64,000 bases of DNA from Synechococcus sp. MVIR-18-1 (GTDB taxonomy: Bacteria > Cyanobacteriota > Cyanobacteriia > PCC-6307 > Cyanobiaceae), in assembly GCF_014279835.1 (NCBI RefSeq), contig NZ_CP047942.1:992001-1056000 (forward strand), read 5' to 3'. The stretch's first letter is position 1. Every line of letters starts with the position of its first letter. The notes under the pieces are model-generated. The model did no database searches. It was not told the DNA's origin and saw only the letters and a list, made by a program, of their open reading frames with translations. Made by a program: the position numbers and the translations under genes. This document shows positions 15,299 through 24,318 of this stretch, one piece after another.

Positions 15299-16481
15299 AG
15301 ACAGCTTCTCAGGGTCAGCAGAAGCAGAGTCCAGAGCTCTGATTCAGCAGATGAGTCAGTCGCTTGGGCTCCTAAGAGTTGCATTCGATTCCACGGGTGA
15401 AGCGATGTTGATCGTCGACGAATCCTCTGCAGTGCGTTGGGCTAATCAGCAAGCTGCAGATCTTTGGGGAGGAGGAATCACATTGCAGATGGTTGGTAGG
15501 CCTCTTTCAGCCTTGCTGCAGTTTCATCACCTGGATCGAAGCCCCTTGGAGGATGAAGAGCCCAGTCACCCCTTACAACAAGCCCTATCTGCTGAAGGTC
15601 GTTCGTCCTATCTCATCCAAGCCCTATCTGCTCCTGCTACTGAAAAGATGCAATTGATCACACGATCGGTGAGTTGGCGTCAGATTATGCAAATGGATCA
15701 AAGCTTTGTTTTGCTGATTTTTCGTGATCTTGAACCCTTAGAGAAAGCCTTAGCAAGACAACGTCAATTTATCAATAATCTTGCTCATGAGTTACGAACT
15801 CCGCTAGCAATTATTACTGGCAATCTACATCGGATGAGGCGTAAAAAACAGTTTTCTGGCAATATTCAGCAATCTTTGTCTGATGCTACGGAGGAAACAC
15901 AACGCATTGGCGCTCTTGTTGATAATCTTTTGTTGCTTTCTGAGCTTGATACTGATTACCGCCGCTGGACGTTGCAAATCGATAGCTTGATGAATTTTGT
16001 CGATCGATGGATTGTCATGCTAAATCCTGAATCAAGAGGCTTGCTGCATATCGTTACGGTGAATGAATCTGATGACTACCGGGTTCAGCTGGATCAAGAT
16101 GCTTTTCATCTGATCCTCGATAACCTTCTCAATAATAGTCGTCGTTTTTGTCGTTCTCAGCCCTCAATAGAGATCCGCTTGGTTCAAACAGTGTCTCAGA
16201 TCCTCCTGCAATTCATAGATGATGGTCCTGGTATCAATAATGACGATCATTGCGTTGCAGTCTTTGAGCGATTTAACCGTATTGAGGAGCATCGAAATGC
16301 AGACATGACAGATGGAAGTGGGCTAGGCCTTCCTTTGGTGAAGAGTTTGATGGAGGGAATGGGCGGGTCGGTAAGTTGTTCATCTGCCAAAGAACAAATT
16401 GGTGTAGGTCGTCAGGGCCTTGTTGTGACATTGTATTTTCCACGCCATAAATCATCGCTTGGGATGAAAAGCTCTATTTAG
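15288..16481 (+). CDS. PAS-containing sensor histidine kinase, soluble
   Basis: 397 aa with no membrane segment. A PAS domain (about 30-145) precedes the dimerisation/phosphoacceptor helix with the H-box NLAHELRTPLA (His167) and the ATPase domain with the N-box LDNLLNNSRRF, G1 DDGPGI, F-box FERF and G2 GSGLGLPLV. It autophosphorylates and passes phosphate to a response regulator. It is translationally linked to the PAS protein upstream. Its 3' end overlaps the convergent response regulator at 16478-16831 by four bases; that regulator is a natural candidate partner. Confidence 0.92.
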   Translation: MLAEDSFSGSAEAESRALIQQMSQSLGLLRVAFDSTGEAMLIVDESSAVRWANQQAADLWGGGITLQMVGRPLSALLQFHHLDRSPLEDEEPSHPLQQALSAEGRSSYLIQALSAPATEKMQLITRSVSWRQIMQMDQSFVLLIFRDLEPLEKALARQRQFINNLAHELRTPLAIITGNLHRMRRKKQFSGNIQQSLSDATEETQRIGALVDNLLLLSELDTDYRRWTLQIDSLMNFVDRWIVMLNPESRGLLHIVTVNESDDYRVQLDQDAFHLILDNLLNNSRRFCRSQPSIEIRLVQTVSQILLQFIDDGPGINNDDHCVAVFERFNRIEEHRNADMTDGSGLGLPLVKSLMEGMGGSVSCSSAKEQIGVGRQGLVVTLYFPRHKSSLGMKSSI

Positions 16482-16831
16482 AGATAACGCTCGAGCAATT
16501 CAGGTAGTAGCTCAAATAAGTCTGGTTTTAGAATGTAGTCACGAGCGCCAAGCGCCTTAGCTTCGCTGCGTTTGTCGTCTTCATTAAAAGCAGTGACGAC
16601 TACAACAGGCACAACATTAAAGTGCTCGTTCAGCCGTTGTAGGCAGGTCATGCCGTCCATTTTCGGCATCATTAAATCGAGTAAAATTAAATCAATCTGT
16701 CGTTGATCTAAGAGTTCCAGTAATGCTTCCCCATCTGAACAAACGACAGCTTCAACCCCCTCGTCAATCAATTCATCTCGAATCAATTCACGTAACCGTG
16801 GATCATCGTCAACTACGGCGACGCATTTCAT
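16478..16831 (-). CDS. Single-domain response regulator (REC only)
   Basis: 117 aa. Complete receiver domain: acidic pocket VVDDDP, phosphoacceptor Asp in LILLDLMMPKMDG, conserved Thr in VVVTAF and Lys in ILKPD. There is no DNA-binding output, so it acts by protein contact, like CheY-type regulators. It lies tail-to-tail with the histidine kinase. Confidence 0.92.
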   Translation of the reverse strand: MKCVAVVDDDPRLRELIRDELIDEGVEAVVCSDGEALLELLDQRQIDLILLDLMMPKMDGMTCLQRLNEHFNVVPVVVVTAFNEDDKRSEAKALGARDYILKPDLFELLPELLERYL

Positions 16832-16904
16832 AGATTTCCTGATCCAAGGGGCTTTGACCTAAAACCATTAAGAAAGAATGGAGAAAGATGTAGCTTTGAA
16901 CAAA

Positions 16905-16976
16905 TGGGTCGCCTGAGATTCGAACTCAGGACCAATCGGTTAAAAGCCGAGTGCTCTACCGCTGAGCTAGCGACCC
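16905..16976 (-). tRNA. tRNA-Lys (anticodon TTT)
   Basis: 72 nt without CCA. Acceptor GGGTCGC/GCGACCC, D arm with AGCTCAGCGGTAGAGC, anticodon loop CTTTTAA and T arm with GTTCGAATC are all visible. No integrated element is seen next to it. Confidence 0.96.
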
Positions 16977-17071
16977 GCCGCATGGGCATGCCAATCAGGC
17001 ACCTGTGGAGGTTATCACTCAGCGATCCATGAGCAAGATATTTGCCCCCCGCACTGATGACCCCGTTAGGA

Positions 17072-17620
17072 ATGAACAGCTTTTGGCCTCACCCGTCTAT
17101 TGCTGCGGATGCCTGGATTGCACCAGGAGCCGTGCTGATGGCAGATGTGACTGTGAGTTCTGGGGCCAGCATTTGGCCAACGGCCGTTGCGCGTGGAGAT
17201 ATGGCACCCATCTTTATCGGTGCCCGCAGCAATATTCAGGATGGAGCTGTTTTGCACGGGGATCCAAATTTCCCGGTTCACATTGCTGAAAACGTGACGA
17301 TTGGACATCGAGCGGTTGTTCATGGCGCCTTGTTGGAGGCTGGTTGTTTGATTGGTATCGGTGCCGTTGTGCTCAATGGCGTCAAAGTTGGGCGTGGAGC
17401 GCTCGTTGCTGCAGGGTCTGTCGTCACGAAGGATGTCCCAGCCCAAATGCTTGTGGCTGGTGTGCCCGCCAAGGTGAAACGTGAGCTGAGTCAAGAAGAG
17501 ATTGAGGATCAATGGCAGCACGCACACCACTACGCCGAGCTAGCGGCGCAGTGGTCTCAATTGCTGCAAAACCAAACGGACTGCCCACTGTTGATCCCGG
17601 CTTCTCCCGACTGTCCTTAA
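17072..17620 (+). CDS. Gamma-carbonic-anhydrase-like left-handed beta-helix protein
   Basis: 182 aa from MNSFWPHPS; a start ten codons earlier is possible. Hexapeptide repeats form a left-handed beta-helix (IAPGAVLMADVTVSSGASIW, ARSNIQDGAVLHGDP, AENVTIGHRAVVHGALLEAG, IGIGAVVLNGVKVG). Three His that could bind metal are in VLHGD, IGHRA and VVHGA, as in gamma-carbonic anhydrases. A helical tail follows. Relatives include CcmM-type domains and the ferripyochelin-binding/PaaY family; carbonic anhydrase activity is not certain. psbY follows 27 bases downstream. Confidence 0.88.
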   Translation: MNSFWPHPSIAADAWIAPGAVLMADVTVSSGASIWPTAVARGDMAPIFIGARSNIQDGAVLHGDPNFPVHIAENVTIGHRAVVHGALLEAGCLIGIGAVVLNGVKVGRGALVAAGSVVTKDVPAQMLVAGVPAKVKRELSQEEIEDQWQHAHHYAELAAQWSQLLQNQTDCPLLIPASPDCP

Positions 17621-17647
17621 ACTCAAAAGGCTTTTGTAGATGAACTC

Positions 17648-17770
17648 ATGGACCTTCGGCTCGTGCTCGTGGCTTCTCCGATCCTTTTGGCACTTGCCTG
17701 GGCTGGGTTCAATATCGGTCGTGCTGCTGTTGGTCAGCTGCAGTTGATGATCAAACGAAGCCGGGCTTGA
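17648..17770 (+). CDS. psbY: Photosystem II protein Y
   Basis: 40 aa beginning MDLRLVLVASPILLALAWAG and ending in a basic tail KRSRA. It has one transmembrane helix and closely fits the small PSII subunit PsbY, which sits at the edge of PSII near cytochrome b559. It lies between the gamma-CA-like gene and trmFO. Confidence 0.9.
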   Translation: MDLRLVLVASPILLALAWAGFNIGRAAVGQLQLMIKRSRA

Positions 17771-17813
17771 TCGTGATCGATAGGGTTGAGTTGAGTTCTC
17801 GATCCCATCGTCC

Positions 17814-19193
17814 TTGAGCGAACAGTCTTCGGTTGTTGTGATTGGTGCTGGTCTTGCCGGTACTGAAGCTGCTTGGCAGGTCGCAAAAGCAGGTGTTCCC
17901 GTCACGCTCTGGGAAATGCGTCCGATCAAGCGGTCGCCTGCCCATCACAGCTCTGAGTTCGCTGAACTTGTTTGCAGCAATAGCTTTGGAGCTCTCAGCA
18001 GTGACCGTGCAGCAGGTTTATTGCAGGAAGAATTAAGACGTCTTGGATCACTTGTGATCCAAACGGCGGATCATCATTCCGTTCCGGCGGGTGGGGCTCT
18101 CGCTGTCGATCGTGGCCGTTACAGCGCTGCACTCACGTCTCTCCTAGATGAGCATCCCTTGGTGACGATTCGTCGAGAAGAGCAGCTAACGCTTCCTGAT
18201 CCTGATCAGATCACCGTGTTGGCCACAGGTCCTCTCACCAGTGAAGCGTTGGCCGATGATTTACGCGCGTTCACCGGCCGAGACGATTGCCATTTTTTCG
18301 ACGCGGCCAGTCCGATCGTTGAAGGTGAAAGTATCGATATGTCCAGGGCTTTTCGGGCCAGCCGCTACGACAAAGGCGACGCCGATTACATCAATTGCCC
18401 GATGGATCGAGACCAGTTTCTGGCATTTCGAACGGCTCTCTTGGAGGCCGAACAGGCCGAACTCAAGGACTTTGACCAAAACAGTGCCACTTTTTTCGAG
18501 GGCTGCTTGCCAATTGAAGAGTTGGCCCGTCGTGGGGAGGACACGATGCGTTATGGGCCGCTCAAGCCCATTGGTTTGTGGGATCCGCGCTGGGGAGACG
18601 TGACTGATCGTGATGTGCGCCGCGCAAAACGGGCCTATGCCGTTGTGCAATTGCGACAGGAAGACAAGGACGGTCGACTCTGGAATCTCGTGGGTTTCCA
18701 GACCAATCTCAAGTGGGGGGAACAGAAACGGGTGCTGCGTTTGATCCCAGGCTTAGAGCAGGCCGATTTCGTTCGTTTTGGGGTGATGCATCGCAACACC
18801 TTTTTGGAGGCACCAGAACTATTGGAGCCAACTCTCCAGTTCCGCCGCCGCCTTCATCTGCTTGCCGCCGGCCAAATCACAGGCACTGAGGGCTATGCCG
18901 CCGCTGTTGCCGGAGGCTGGTTGGCTGGCACAAATGCAGCACGGTTGGTTCAGGGGCAAGACCCGATTCAGTTGCCTCACACCACGATGATCGGAGCACT
19001 CACCCATTTCATCAGTGAGGCACCATCGGGCAAATTCCAACCGATGCCTCCAAATTTCGGCTTGATGCCTGAACTTCCGGAGCGCATTAGAGATAAACGC
19101 GCCCGTTACGGCGCTTACCGCGACAGAGCTTTGGCAGATCTTCAGCGAACCATTGAGAAGAGCCAGGTCGCTCATGTCGCTTGCACCGCTTAA
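17814..19193 (+). CDS. trmFO: Methylenetetrahydrofolate-tRNA-(uracil-5-)-methyltransferase TrmFO
   Basis: 459 aa with a TTG start. It makes m5U54 in the tRNA T loop using methylene-THF and FAD. The N-terminal FAD-binding [14 protein letters not shown] box ([15 protein letters not shown]) and [19 protein letters not shown] are hallmark TrmFO segments. [20 protein letters not shown] and the C-terminal [18 protein letters not shown] also fit. Length is normal. Cytoplasmic. Confidence 0.95.
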   Translation: MSEQSSVVVIGAGLAGTEAAWQVAKAGVPVTLWEMRPIKRSPAHHSSEFAELVCSNSFGALSSDRAAGLLQEELRRLGSLVIQTADHHSVPAGGALAVDRGRYSAALTSLLDEHPLVTIRREEQLTLPDPDQITVLATGPLTSEALADDLRAFTGRDDCHFFDAASPIVEGESIDMSRAFRASRYDKGDADYINCPMDRDQFLAFRTALLEAEQAELKDFDQNSATFFEGCLPIEELARRGEDTMRYGPLKPIGLWDPRWGDVTDRDVRRAKRAYAVVQLRQEDKDGRLWNLVGFQTNLKWGEQKRVLRLIPGLEQADFVRFGVMHRNTFLEAPELLEPTLQFRRRLHLLAAGQITGTEGYAAAVAGGWLAGTNAARLVQGQDPIQLPHTTMIGALTHFISEAPSGKFQPMPPNFGLMPELPERIRDKRARYGAYRDRALADLQRTIEKSQVAHVACTA

Positions 19194-19470
19194 GGCACGA
19201 CAAATTGAACGGCGTTCGCAGCACTCGACTCGCTCTAGAAAACTTGCTGGCCGGATTGTCGTGTTGGCTGCTGGACCTCACCGTGATGCAGGCAGGGCGC
19301 ACGGCTTTTGTGGTGGTGTATCTCCCCCGAATCAACCGATGGATGGCGCTGCCATCGATTTGATCCGAGAACGGATTGAGGAGCGTTGCCGTGAGCTCTT
19401 AGCCATGCCAGTGCGATCAGAGGTGATTTTGACCGCTACCCCTCCCTTCTCCACGACCGGAGCCTCCTAG
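19174..19470 (+). CDS. Possible small protein or decayed gene after trmFO
   Basis: A 98-codon frame ([12 protein letters not shown]) overlaps the end of trmFO. Its second half ([19 protein letters not shown]) is helical and protein-like, the first half is not. In a neighbouring frame the first half reads [20 protein letters not shown] and [11 protein letters not shown], which looks more like protein. This suggests either a frameshifted gene or a chance frame. No family recognised. Confidence 0.3.
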   Translation: MSLAPLKARQIERRSQHSTRSRKLAGRIVVLAAGPHRDAGRAHGFCGGVSPPNQPMDGAAIDLIRERIEERCRELLAMPVRSEVILTATPPFSTTGAS

Positions 19471-19501
19471 GGTCTGGTTCGAAGCATGAATCGGCGCTCC
19501 G

Positions 19502-21037
19502 ATGCCTGACTGGGACGTAATCGTGATCGGATCCGGGATCGGTGGCCTGGTCACAGCATCACAACTGGCTGCCAAGGGAGCGAAGACCTTGGTCCTCGAG
19601 CGTTATCTGATTCCTGGGGGATCTGGAGGCAGCTTTCGGCGGGAGGGATACACCTTCGATGTGGGTGCTTCGATGATTTTTGGATTTGGAGAGAAGGGGC
19701 ATACCAACCTGCTAACCAGAGCCCTGGCCGACGTTGGTCAGCGCTGCGCGACGGTTCCTGACGCTGTGCAGCTCGAATATCACCTGCCAGATGGTCTCAC
19801 CATGGCCGTGGACAGGGACTACGACGACTTCATTACGCGAATGAGTGCCCGTTTTCCCCATGAAGCCAAGGGGATTCGCGCGTTTTACGAGACCTGCTGG
19901 CAGGTGTTTCGTTGTTTAGATGCGATGCCATTGCTCTCTTTGGAGGATCCGGCCTATCTCGCAAAAGTGTTTTTTAAGGCCCCACTTGCTTGCCTTGGTT
20001 TGGCTCGGTGGCTTCCCTTCAATGTTGGTGATGTGGCCAAGAAGCACATCAAGGATGAGAATCTTTTGCGTTTGATCGATATGGAATGTTTCTGCTGGTC
20101 GGTGATGCCAGCAGATCGCACACCCATGATCAATGCCGGAATGGTGTTCTCCGATCGGCATGCCGGTGGCATCAACTATCCGAAAGGTGGCGTGGGTGTG
20201 ATCGCTGAAAAACTCGTGGCTGGCCTGGAGGCCAATGGCGGCGAAATTCGCTACAAACATCGCGTGACCAACGTGTTGATTGAACAGGGTCAGGCCGTTG
20301 GGGTTCGCCTTGCTAATGGGGAGGAGCTGCGGGCCAAGCGGATCGTGAGCAATGCCACGCGCTGGGACACCTTCGCTGGGGAAGGTTCAGCACAGTCCAC
20401 TCTGGTTGGCCCTGAGCACACGCCAGCCGCTGAAACCACTTGGCGCAAGCGCTACCAGCCTTCATCCTCATTCCTGTCTCTCCATCTCGGCGTTGATGCC
20501 TCGGTGGTTCCCAAGGGTTTTCATTGCCATCACCTTTTGCTTGAAGACTGGGCTGAGATGGAAGCGGAGCAAGGCGTGGTGTTTGTGTCGATGCCATCTC
20601 TTCTGGACCCTTCTTTGGCTCCAGCTGGACGTCACATCTTGCACACCTTTACGCAGAGCGATATGTGCCATTGGAAGGGGCTCTCTCCATCGGCTTATGC
20701 CGAGAAGAAACAGCACGATGCTGATCGCTTGATCGATCGTTTAGAAGCTCTCCTTCCTGGCTTGAAGAGCGCCATTGAATTCAAGGAAATTGGGACGCCC
20801 CGCACGCATCGGCGCTTCCTTGGTCGTATGGGCGGGAGCTACGGACCGGTTCCAGCGAACCGACTCCCTGGATTGTTGCCGATGCCGTTTAATCGCACCG
20901 GTTTGAAAAATCTGTATTGCGTTGGTGATTCTTGTTTCCCCGGCCAAGGGCTCAATGCCGTGGCTTTTAGTGGTTATGCCTGTAGCCACCGAATCGGGGC
21001 CGATCTTGGCCTGAACCCTTGGTCTCTCCCAGCTTGA
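19502..21037 (+). CDS. crtH: Carotenoid (prolycopene) isomerase CrtH
   Basis: 511 aa. It converts poly-cis lycopene to all-trans lycopene. An N-terminal FAD dinucleotide fold VIVIGSGIGGLVTASQLA, then YLIPGGSGGSFRREGYTFDVGASMIFG, the family segments GGINYPKGGVGVIAEKL and FKEIGTPRTHRRFLGR, and the C-terminal FAD contact NLYCVGDSCFPGQGLNAVAFSG are as in CrtISO/CrtH. Length is normal for the family. It acts at the membrane. Confidence 0.93.
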   Translation: MPDWDVIVIGSGIGGLVTASQLAAKGAKTLVLERYLIPGGSGGSFRREGYTFDVGASMIFGFGEKGHTNLLTRALADVGQRCATVPDAVQLEYHLPDGLTMAVDRDYDDFITRMSARFPHEAKGIRAFYETCWQVFRCLDAMPLLSLEDPAYLAKVFFKAPLACLGLARWLPFNVGDVAKKHIKDENLLRLIDMECFCWSVMPADRTPMINAGMVFSDRHAGGINYPKGGVGVIAEKLVAGLEANGGEIRYKHRVTNVLIEQGQAVGVRLANGEELRAKRIVSNATRWDTFAGEGSAQSTLVGPEHTPAAETTWRKRYQPSSSFLSLHLGVDASVVPKGFHCHHLLLEDWAEMEAEQGVVFVSMPSLLDPSLAPAGRHILHTFTQSDMCHWKGLSPSAYAEKKQHDADRLIDRLEALLPGLKSAIEFKEIGTPRTHRRFLGRMGGSYGPVPANRLPGLLPMPFNRTGLKNLYCVGDSCFPGQGLNAVAFSGYACSHRIGADLGLNPWSLPA

Positions 21038-21093
21038 ATCGATAGCAGCACCATCGGGATTTCGCGCTAAAGGTGGTTGTCTGTGCTTAGGGT

Positions 21094-21399
21094 TTGGTCT
21101 CTGTAAAAACGCCCATCGTGGAGCCCACTCCTCCCAGCGCCGCTGAATTGGCTCGCTATCTCGAGAGCAGGGAGGAGCTGAGTAAGCCTTGGATGCTGCA
21201 GATGTTGCGCTTGGCCAAGCTCAAGGAAACTCGCGGCAGCATGAGCCAAGAGGATTACATGTGCAGCATTAGGCAGGCACACTCCGATCTCATGCGCTTG
21301 GGGGAATTCTGGAAAGGTCGAGAGGCGGAGGTTTTTTCTGGGGTGTATCTCTCCAATGATGTGATCGAGCCCCTGCCTGGCTCTTCGGAGGATCGATGA
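21094..21399 (+). CDS. Conserved hypothetical protein, 101 aa
   Basis: 101 aa from TTG 21094; GTG 21118 is an alternative start (VEPTPPSAAELARY). Helical, charged, with LSKPWMLQMLRLAKLKETRG, MSQEDYMCSIRQAHSDLMRL and a LGEFWKGREAEVFSG segment. I do not recognise the family. The stop overlaps the start of the next gene by ATGA, indicating a two-gene operon. Confidence 0.7.
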   Translation: MVSVKTPIVEPTPPSAAELARYLESREELSKPWMLQMLRLAKLKETRGSMSQEDYMCSIRQAHSDLMRLGEFWKGREAEVFSGVYLSNDVIEPLPGSSEDR

Positions 21400-21941
21400 A
21401 CGAAACCAACCATCGTTTTCAACTCTCCCCGTTGATTCGCGGGACGTTGATCACCGTTTACTTAGCTCTGGTACTGCCGTTACCAGCCCTGGCACCTGAA
21501 TCTTTGAGGTTGTGGCTGCTTGCCGCTGTTCCCATGGGATTGCTCATTGTGTTGGCGATGCTCAGCGAACAAGTCACCGTGACCAACTCTGGAATCACTG
21601 TTGGTCACCCTTCCTGGTGTAGCTGGTTGCTGCGTCGTGGTTGGAGCCTGAACTGGACCGAAATGAAAGCGCTCGTTCCTGTGGGGACGAGTCAAGGAGG
21701 GAAAGTGTTTTACATCACAACCCACGATCAGAGCCAACGTCTGCTTCCACAGCGACTTGAACATTTTGATCGCTTTCTCGATCTCATTCAATCCCAGAGC
21801 TCATTGCGAACAACGGGCGTTGGCAGATTGACACCCCCATGGACCTATCAACTGCTGGCTTTTTTGGCGGCTTTGATGCTTGTTGGTGAGCTGTCCGTAG
21901 CGTTTGCTGTGCAGCAGGGATTAATTATCGTCCCCTCATGA
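21396..21941 (+). CDS. Membrane protein with PH-like middle domain
   Basis: 181 aa. Two N-terminal membrane segments (GTLITVYLALVLPLPAL and LWLLAAVPMGLLIVLAML) precede a beta-rich cytoplasmic region (about 60-135: VTVTNSGITVG, LNWTEMKALVPVGTS, VFYITTHD) resembling bacterial PH domains. A third membrane segment is near the C terminus (LLAFLAALMLVGELSVAFA). It is coupled to the 101-aa gene by ATGA. Function unknown. Confidence 0.75.
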   Translation: MNETNHRFQLSPLIRGTLITVYLALVLPLPALAPESLRLWLLAAVPMGLLIVLAMLSEQVTVTNSGITVGHPSWCSWLLRRGWSLNWTEMKALVPVGTSQGGKVFYITTHDQSQRLLPQRLEHFDRFLDLIQSQSSLRTTGVGRLTPPWTYQLLAFLAALMLVGELSVAFAVQQGLIIVPS

Positions 21942-22162
21942 TTCGAATGACCTAGAGAACGAAGAGACTCAAGCTAAAACTTATTTTGTATCGTCAAAAT
22001 TGAATCATTTTAAGAGATTTAAGCTGTTCCAATGATCTAATGTTTTTGACCCAGTTTTAACTAACGGCACTGATAGCAAATCGTGGAGATCATCGCCACA
22101 TTTAAAAGTACGAGGCTGCCTGCAATAACAAAACTAGTCATGGATTTTGATCAGTGACAGCT

Positions 22163-22321
22163 ATGCCATTGGACTCAGAGATTATGTGTATAGCATTATT
22201 TTTTTCTACTCCTAGCCATGGTTATTCCACTCCAGCTGCTGGATCACAAGCAATTAAATCTTTTCTCAAATCTTTTGTCCGTTTCGTTTTAGGTCGAGAC
22301 AACCTCAAAACAGCTGTTTGA
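22163..22321 (+). CDS. Possible small protein, 52 aa
   Basis: Open frame beginning MPLDSEIMCIALFF and ending in a basic helical segment KSFLKSFVRFVLGRDNLKTA. The surrounding 550-bp gap (21942-22498) has no other gene. The second half is protein-like, but there is no other support. Confidence 0.3.
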   Translation: MPLDSEIMCIALFFSTPSHGYSTPAAGSQAIKSFLKSFVRFVLGRDNLKTAV

Positions 22322-22421
22322 ACAAGCAGAGTGCAGAAAGGGGTCTTGCTATTACAAGGGTCCCTTCGCTTTTATAGAGCCCAACCCTGATCTGGATCGC
22401 AGTCGCTCAATGCATTCCGAT

Positions 22422-22461
22422 GGGGCAATTTGATTGTTGGATCTACGTAATCGATTGCCCC
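22422..22461. other. Long stem-loop downstream of the response regulator
   Basis: GGGGCAAT and ATTGCCCC pair around an inner GATT/AATC stem. It lies about 40 bases past the stop of the minus-strand regulator gene. No T run follows on that strand, so it may be an mRNA-end structure rather than a terminator. Confidence 0.45.
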
Positions 22462-22498
22462 TGTTACGTTTTGTAAACTGCCATCACATCATCGACCG

Positions 22499-23263
22499 TC
22501 AGTCCCTGATGTTTTCAAGACTGAATCGGTAGCCCTGCTGGCGAACGGTCGTGATACCTCCCCCATCTCCTAGCCCTGCTTGCTCAAGTTTGCGCCGCAG
22601 TGTGAGCACTTGGGTGTCAACGGATCTGGGACCTCCACTGAAGGGGGGCCAGGCCATGCGGAGCAATTCCTGACGACTCCGCACCATTCCGGGTGGCATC
22701 AACAGGGCGCAGAGCAAGGCGAATTCCCTAGGGCTCAGCTCAACAGGCTTCTCGCGCAGGGTGACCTGTCGCAGCAGGAGATGAACTTCTAAGGGCCCCA
22801 CGCTGACGCGCTCCTGAAGGCCGCTGTGGCCGCGTTTAAGCAAGGTGCGACAGCGTGCAGCAAGCTCTTCAAGCCCGAAGGGCTTGCGGAGCACATCGTC
22901 AGCTCCGTCATCAAGAAGTCCTACGACCGGCTCAGCACCGGTACGAGCGGTTAAAACGATGACAGGTGCGCGCAATTGCTGGGCCAAGCGCAAAGCAGAA
23001 CTTTGCTCGAGGAGCTCAGCGCAAACCAATAAATCAGGAGATTGGTCTTGGCAAAGCTCCTGAGCTTCAGCAGGGGATGAAACCGCTGCCGTCAGGTGAC
23101 CGTCTTGACGCAGACGTTGAACCAGAACAGTTCGCAGCGTGGGATGGGGCTCAACCACTAGAACCCTGAACGGTTCTCGAGGCTGACCTGCAGACGGCAC
23201 AAATTGTGAGGTGGAGACCAAGTCAGGACTGTTGTCCAGAAGGTCCCGGGATGATGAGGTCAC
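22499..23263 (-). CDS. OmpR-type response regulator with atypical receiver
   Basis: 254 aa. The receiver-like domain (about 30-150) keeps the conserved Thr (VIVLTARTG) and Lys (LRKPFG), but the acidic pocket reads VVEPHP and the expected phosphoacceptor segment reads PDLLVCAELLEQ, with Ala where Asp should be. A winged-helix OmpR/PhoB DNA-binding domain follows (ELSPREFALLCALL, RSRQELLRMAW, SVDTQVLTLRRKLE, TVRQQGYRF). It probably regulates transcription without normal phosphorylation. No kinase gene is adjacent. Confidence 0.9.
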   Translation of the reverse strand: MTSSSRDLLDNSPDLVSTSQFVPSAGQPREPFRVLVVEPHPTLRTVLVQRLRQDGHLTAAVSSPAEAQELCQDQSPDLLVCAELLEQSSALRLAQQLRAPVIVLTARTGAEPVVGLLDDGADDVLRKPFGLEELAARCRTLLKRGHSGLQERVSVGPLEVHLLLRQVTLREKPVELSPREFALLCALLMPPGMVRSRQELLRMAWPPFSGGPRSVDTQVLTLRRKLEQAGLGDGGGITTVRQQGYRFSLENIRD

Positions 23264-23339
23264 ACAGCAGGGAAAACCGCGCTTACGCTAGTACTAATCC
23301 ACAGCTTGCTGGTAGCAGAGGCTGCAGCTCACACTAAAG

Positions 23340-23612
23340 ATGACATCCCTTCAGCATCCGGAAGCCATTCGACACTTCCAATCGCTGTGCGATGCCTGTC
23401 AAGAGCTAACCACCAGATATCACAGCCCATCTGAGCTGAGGCTGTATGCCGATGGGTATTTGCATGCGTTGAGGCGCAGTAGTGCACTGGAAACGCGCGA
23501 AATGGCTCGCCTTGAGTCGCTTGTTGAGCGGTGGATCATGGACCCATCAAGCTTCATTGGGCCCGATGGGGACGTCAGCACGCTGTACAGCCATCCCCAT
23601 CGCGATTGGTGA
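23340..23612 (+). CDS. DUF6761-like small conserved protein
   Basis: 90 aa with the pattern SELRLYADGYLHALRRSSAL then REMARLESLVERWIMDPSSF, matching a small helical protein family conserved in cyanobacteria (DUF6761-like). Soluble; function unknown. It is divergent from the response regulator across 75 bases, so the two may share a control region. Confidence 0.75.
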   Translation: MTSLQHPEAIRHFQSLCDACQELTTRYHSPSELRLYADGYLHALRRSSALETREMARLESLVERWIMDPSSFIGPDGDVSTLYSHPHRDW

Positions 23613-23647
23613 GAATAAATCTCTGGATGAGATCGAATCGCTCAGTT

Positions 23648-23971
23648 TTAGCTGGCGAGCTCGATCTCGAGCTTTTCCTTTAGCTCGCCGCTGTTGTACA
23701 TCTCGATCAAGATGTCGGATCCACCCATAAATTCCCCTTTGACATAAATCTGAGGAATCGTGGGCCATTCTGAGAAATCCTTGATGCCCTGACGAATTTC
23801 CATGTCAGACAACACATCAAAGGTCTCAAAACTCATGCCGAGGGCATTGAGAATTTGCACGACATTGTTTGAAAAGCCGCACTGAGGCATTAATTTTGTG
23901 CCCTTCATGAACACAAAAATTGGACTGGACTGGATCAGCGTTTGAATGCGCTCTTTCGTTTGGGAATCCAT
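23648..23971 (-). CDS. grxD: Monothiol glutaredoxin, Grx4/GrxD family
   Basis: 107 aa. The single-Cys CGFS active site (KGTKLMPQCGFSNNVVQIL), the cis-Pro segment WPTIPQIYVKGEFMGG and the DILIEMYNSGEL tail are diagnostic. It carries a bridging [2Fe-2S] cluster with glutathione and acts in iron-sulfur transfer and iron sensing. The bolA gene lies 45 bases upstream on the same strand; Grx4 and BolA are known partners. Confidence 0.95.
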   Translation of the reverse strand: MDSQTKERIQTLIQSSPIFVFMKGTKLMPQCGFSNNVVQILNALGMSFETFDVLSDMEIRQGIKDFSEWPTIPQIYVKGEFMGGSDILIEMYNSGELKEKLEIELAS

Positions 23972-24016
23972 GGATCAAAAATGGCTTAAGAAGATGAGGG
24001 CGTAGCGAGCCAATGT

Positions 24017-24250
24017 TTAGCCAGGCGTGGAAGTGGTGAGCGCTAAGGCATGAATCGCCTCACTCGCAAGATCTTCACGCAAAGCGCCATAGACCAATTG
24101 GTGCTGTTTGATTCGGGTGAGACCCTCGAATTGTGCAGACACCACAGTCACCTGAAGATGATCTCCACCTCCTGTGAGGTCTTCCACTGACACTTGAGCA
24201 TCTGGAAGAGCTCGGCGAATCGCCGAACTCACAGCCTCTGACTGAACCAT
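24017..24250 (-). CDS. bolA: BolA-like protein
   Basis: 77 aa from [20 protein letters not shown], the family's usual length; the frame is open upstream to 24289. The class II KH-like fold is visible: [36 protein letters not shown] and the C-terminal [11 protein letters not shown]. His in GGGDH and KQHQLV can bind a [2Fe-2S] cluster with the glutaredoxin encoded next door. Confidence 0.92.
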   Translation of the reverse strand: MVQSEAVSSAIRRALPDAQVSVEDLTGGGDHLQVTVVSAQFEGLTRIKQHQLVYGALREDLASEAIHALALTTSTPG

Positions 24251-24318
24251 GCAACGCGGGATTGAACTGAGCTGATGCTGGCAGATCAACGTCGTGAATG
24301 ACTCCTGTGGATCACTTC

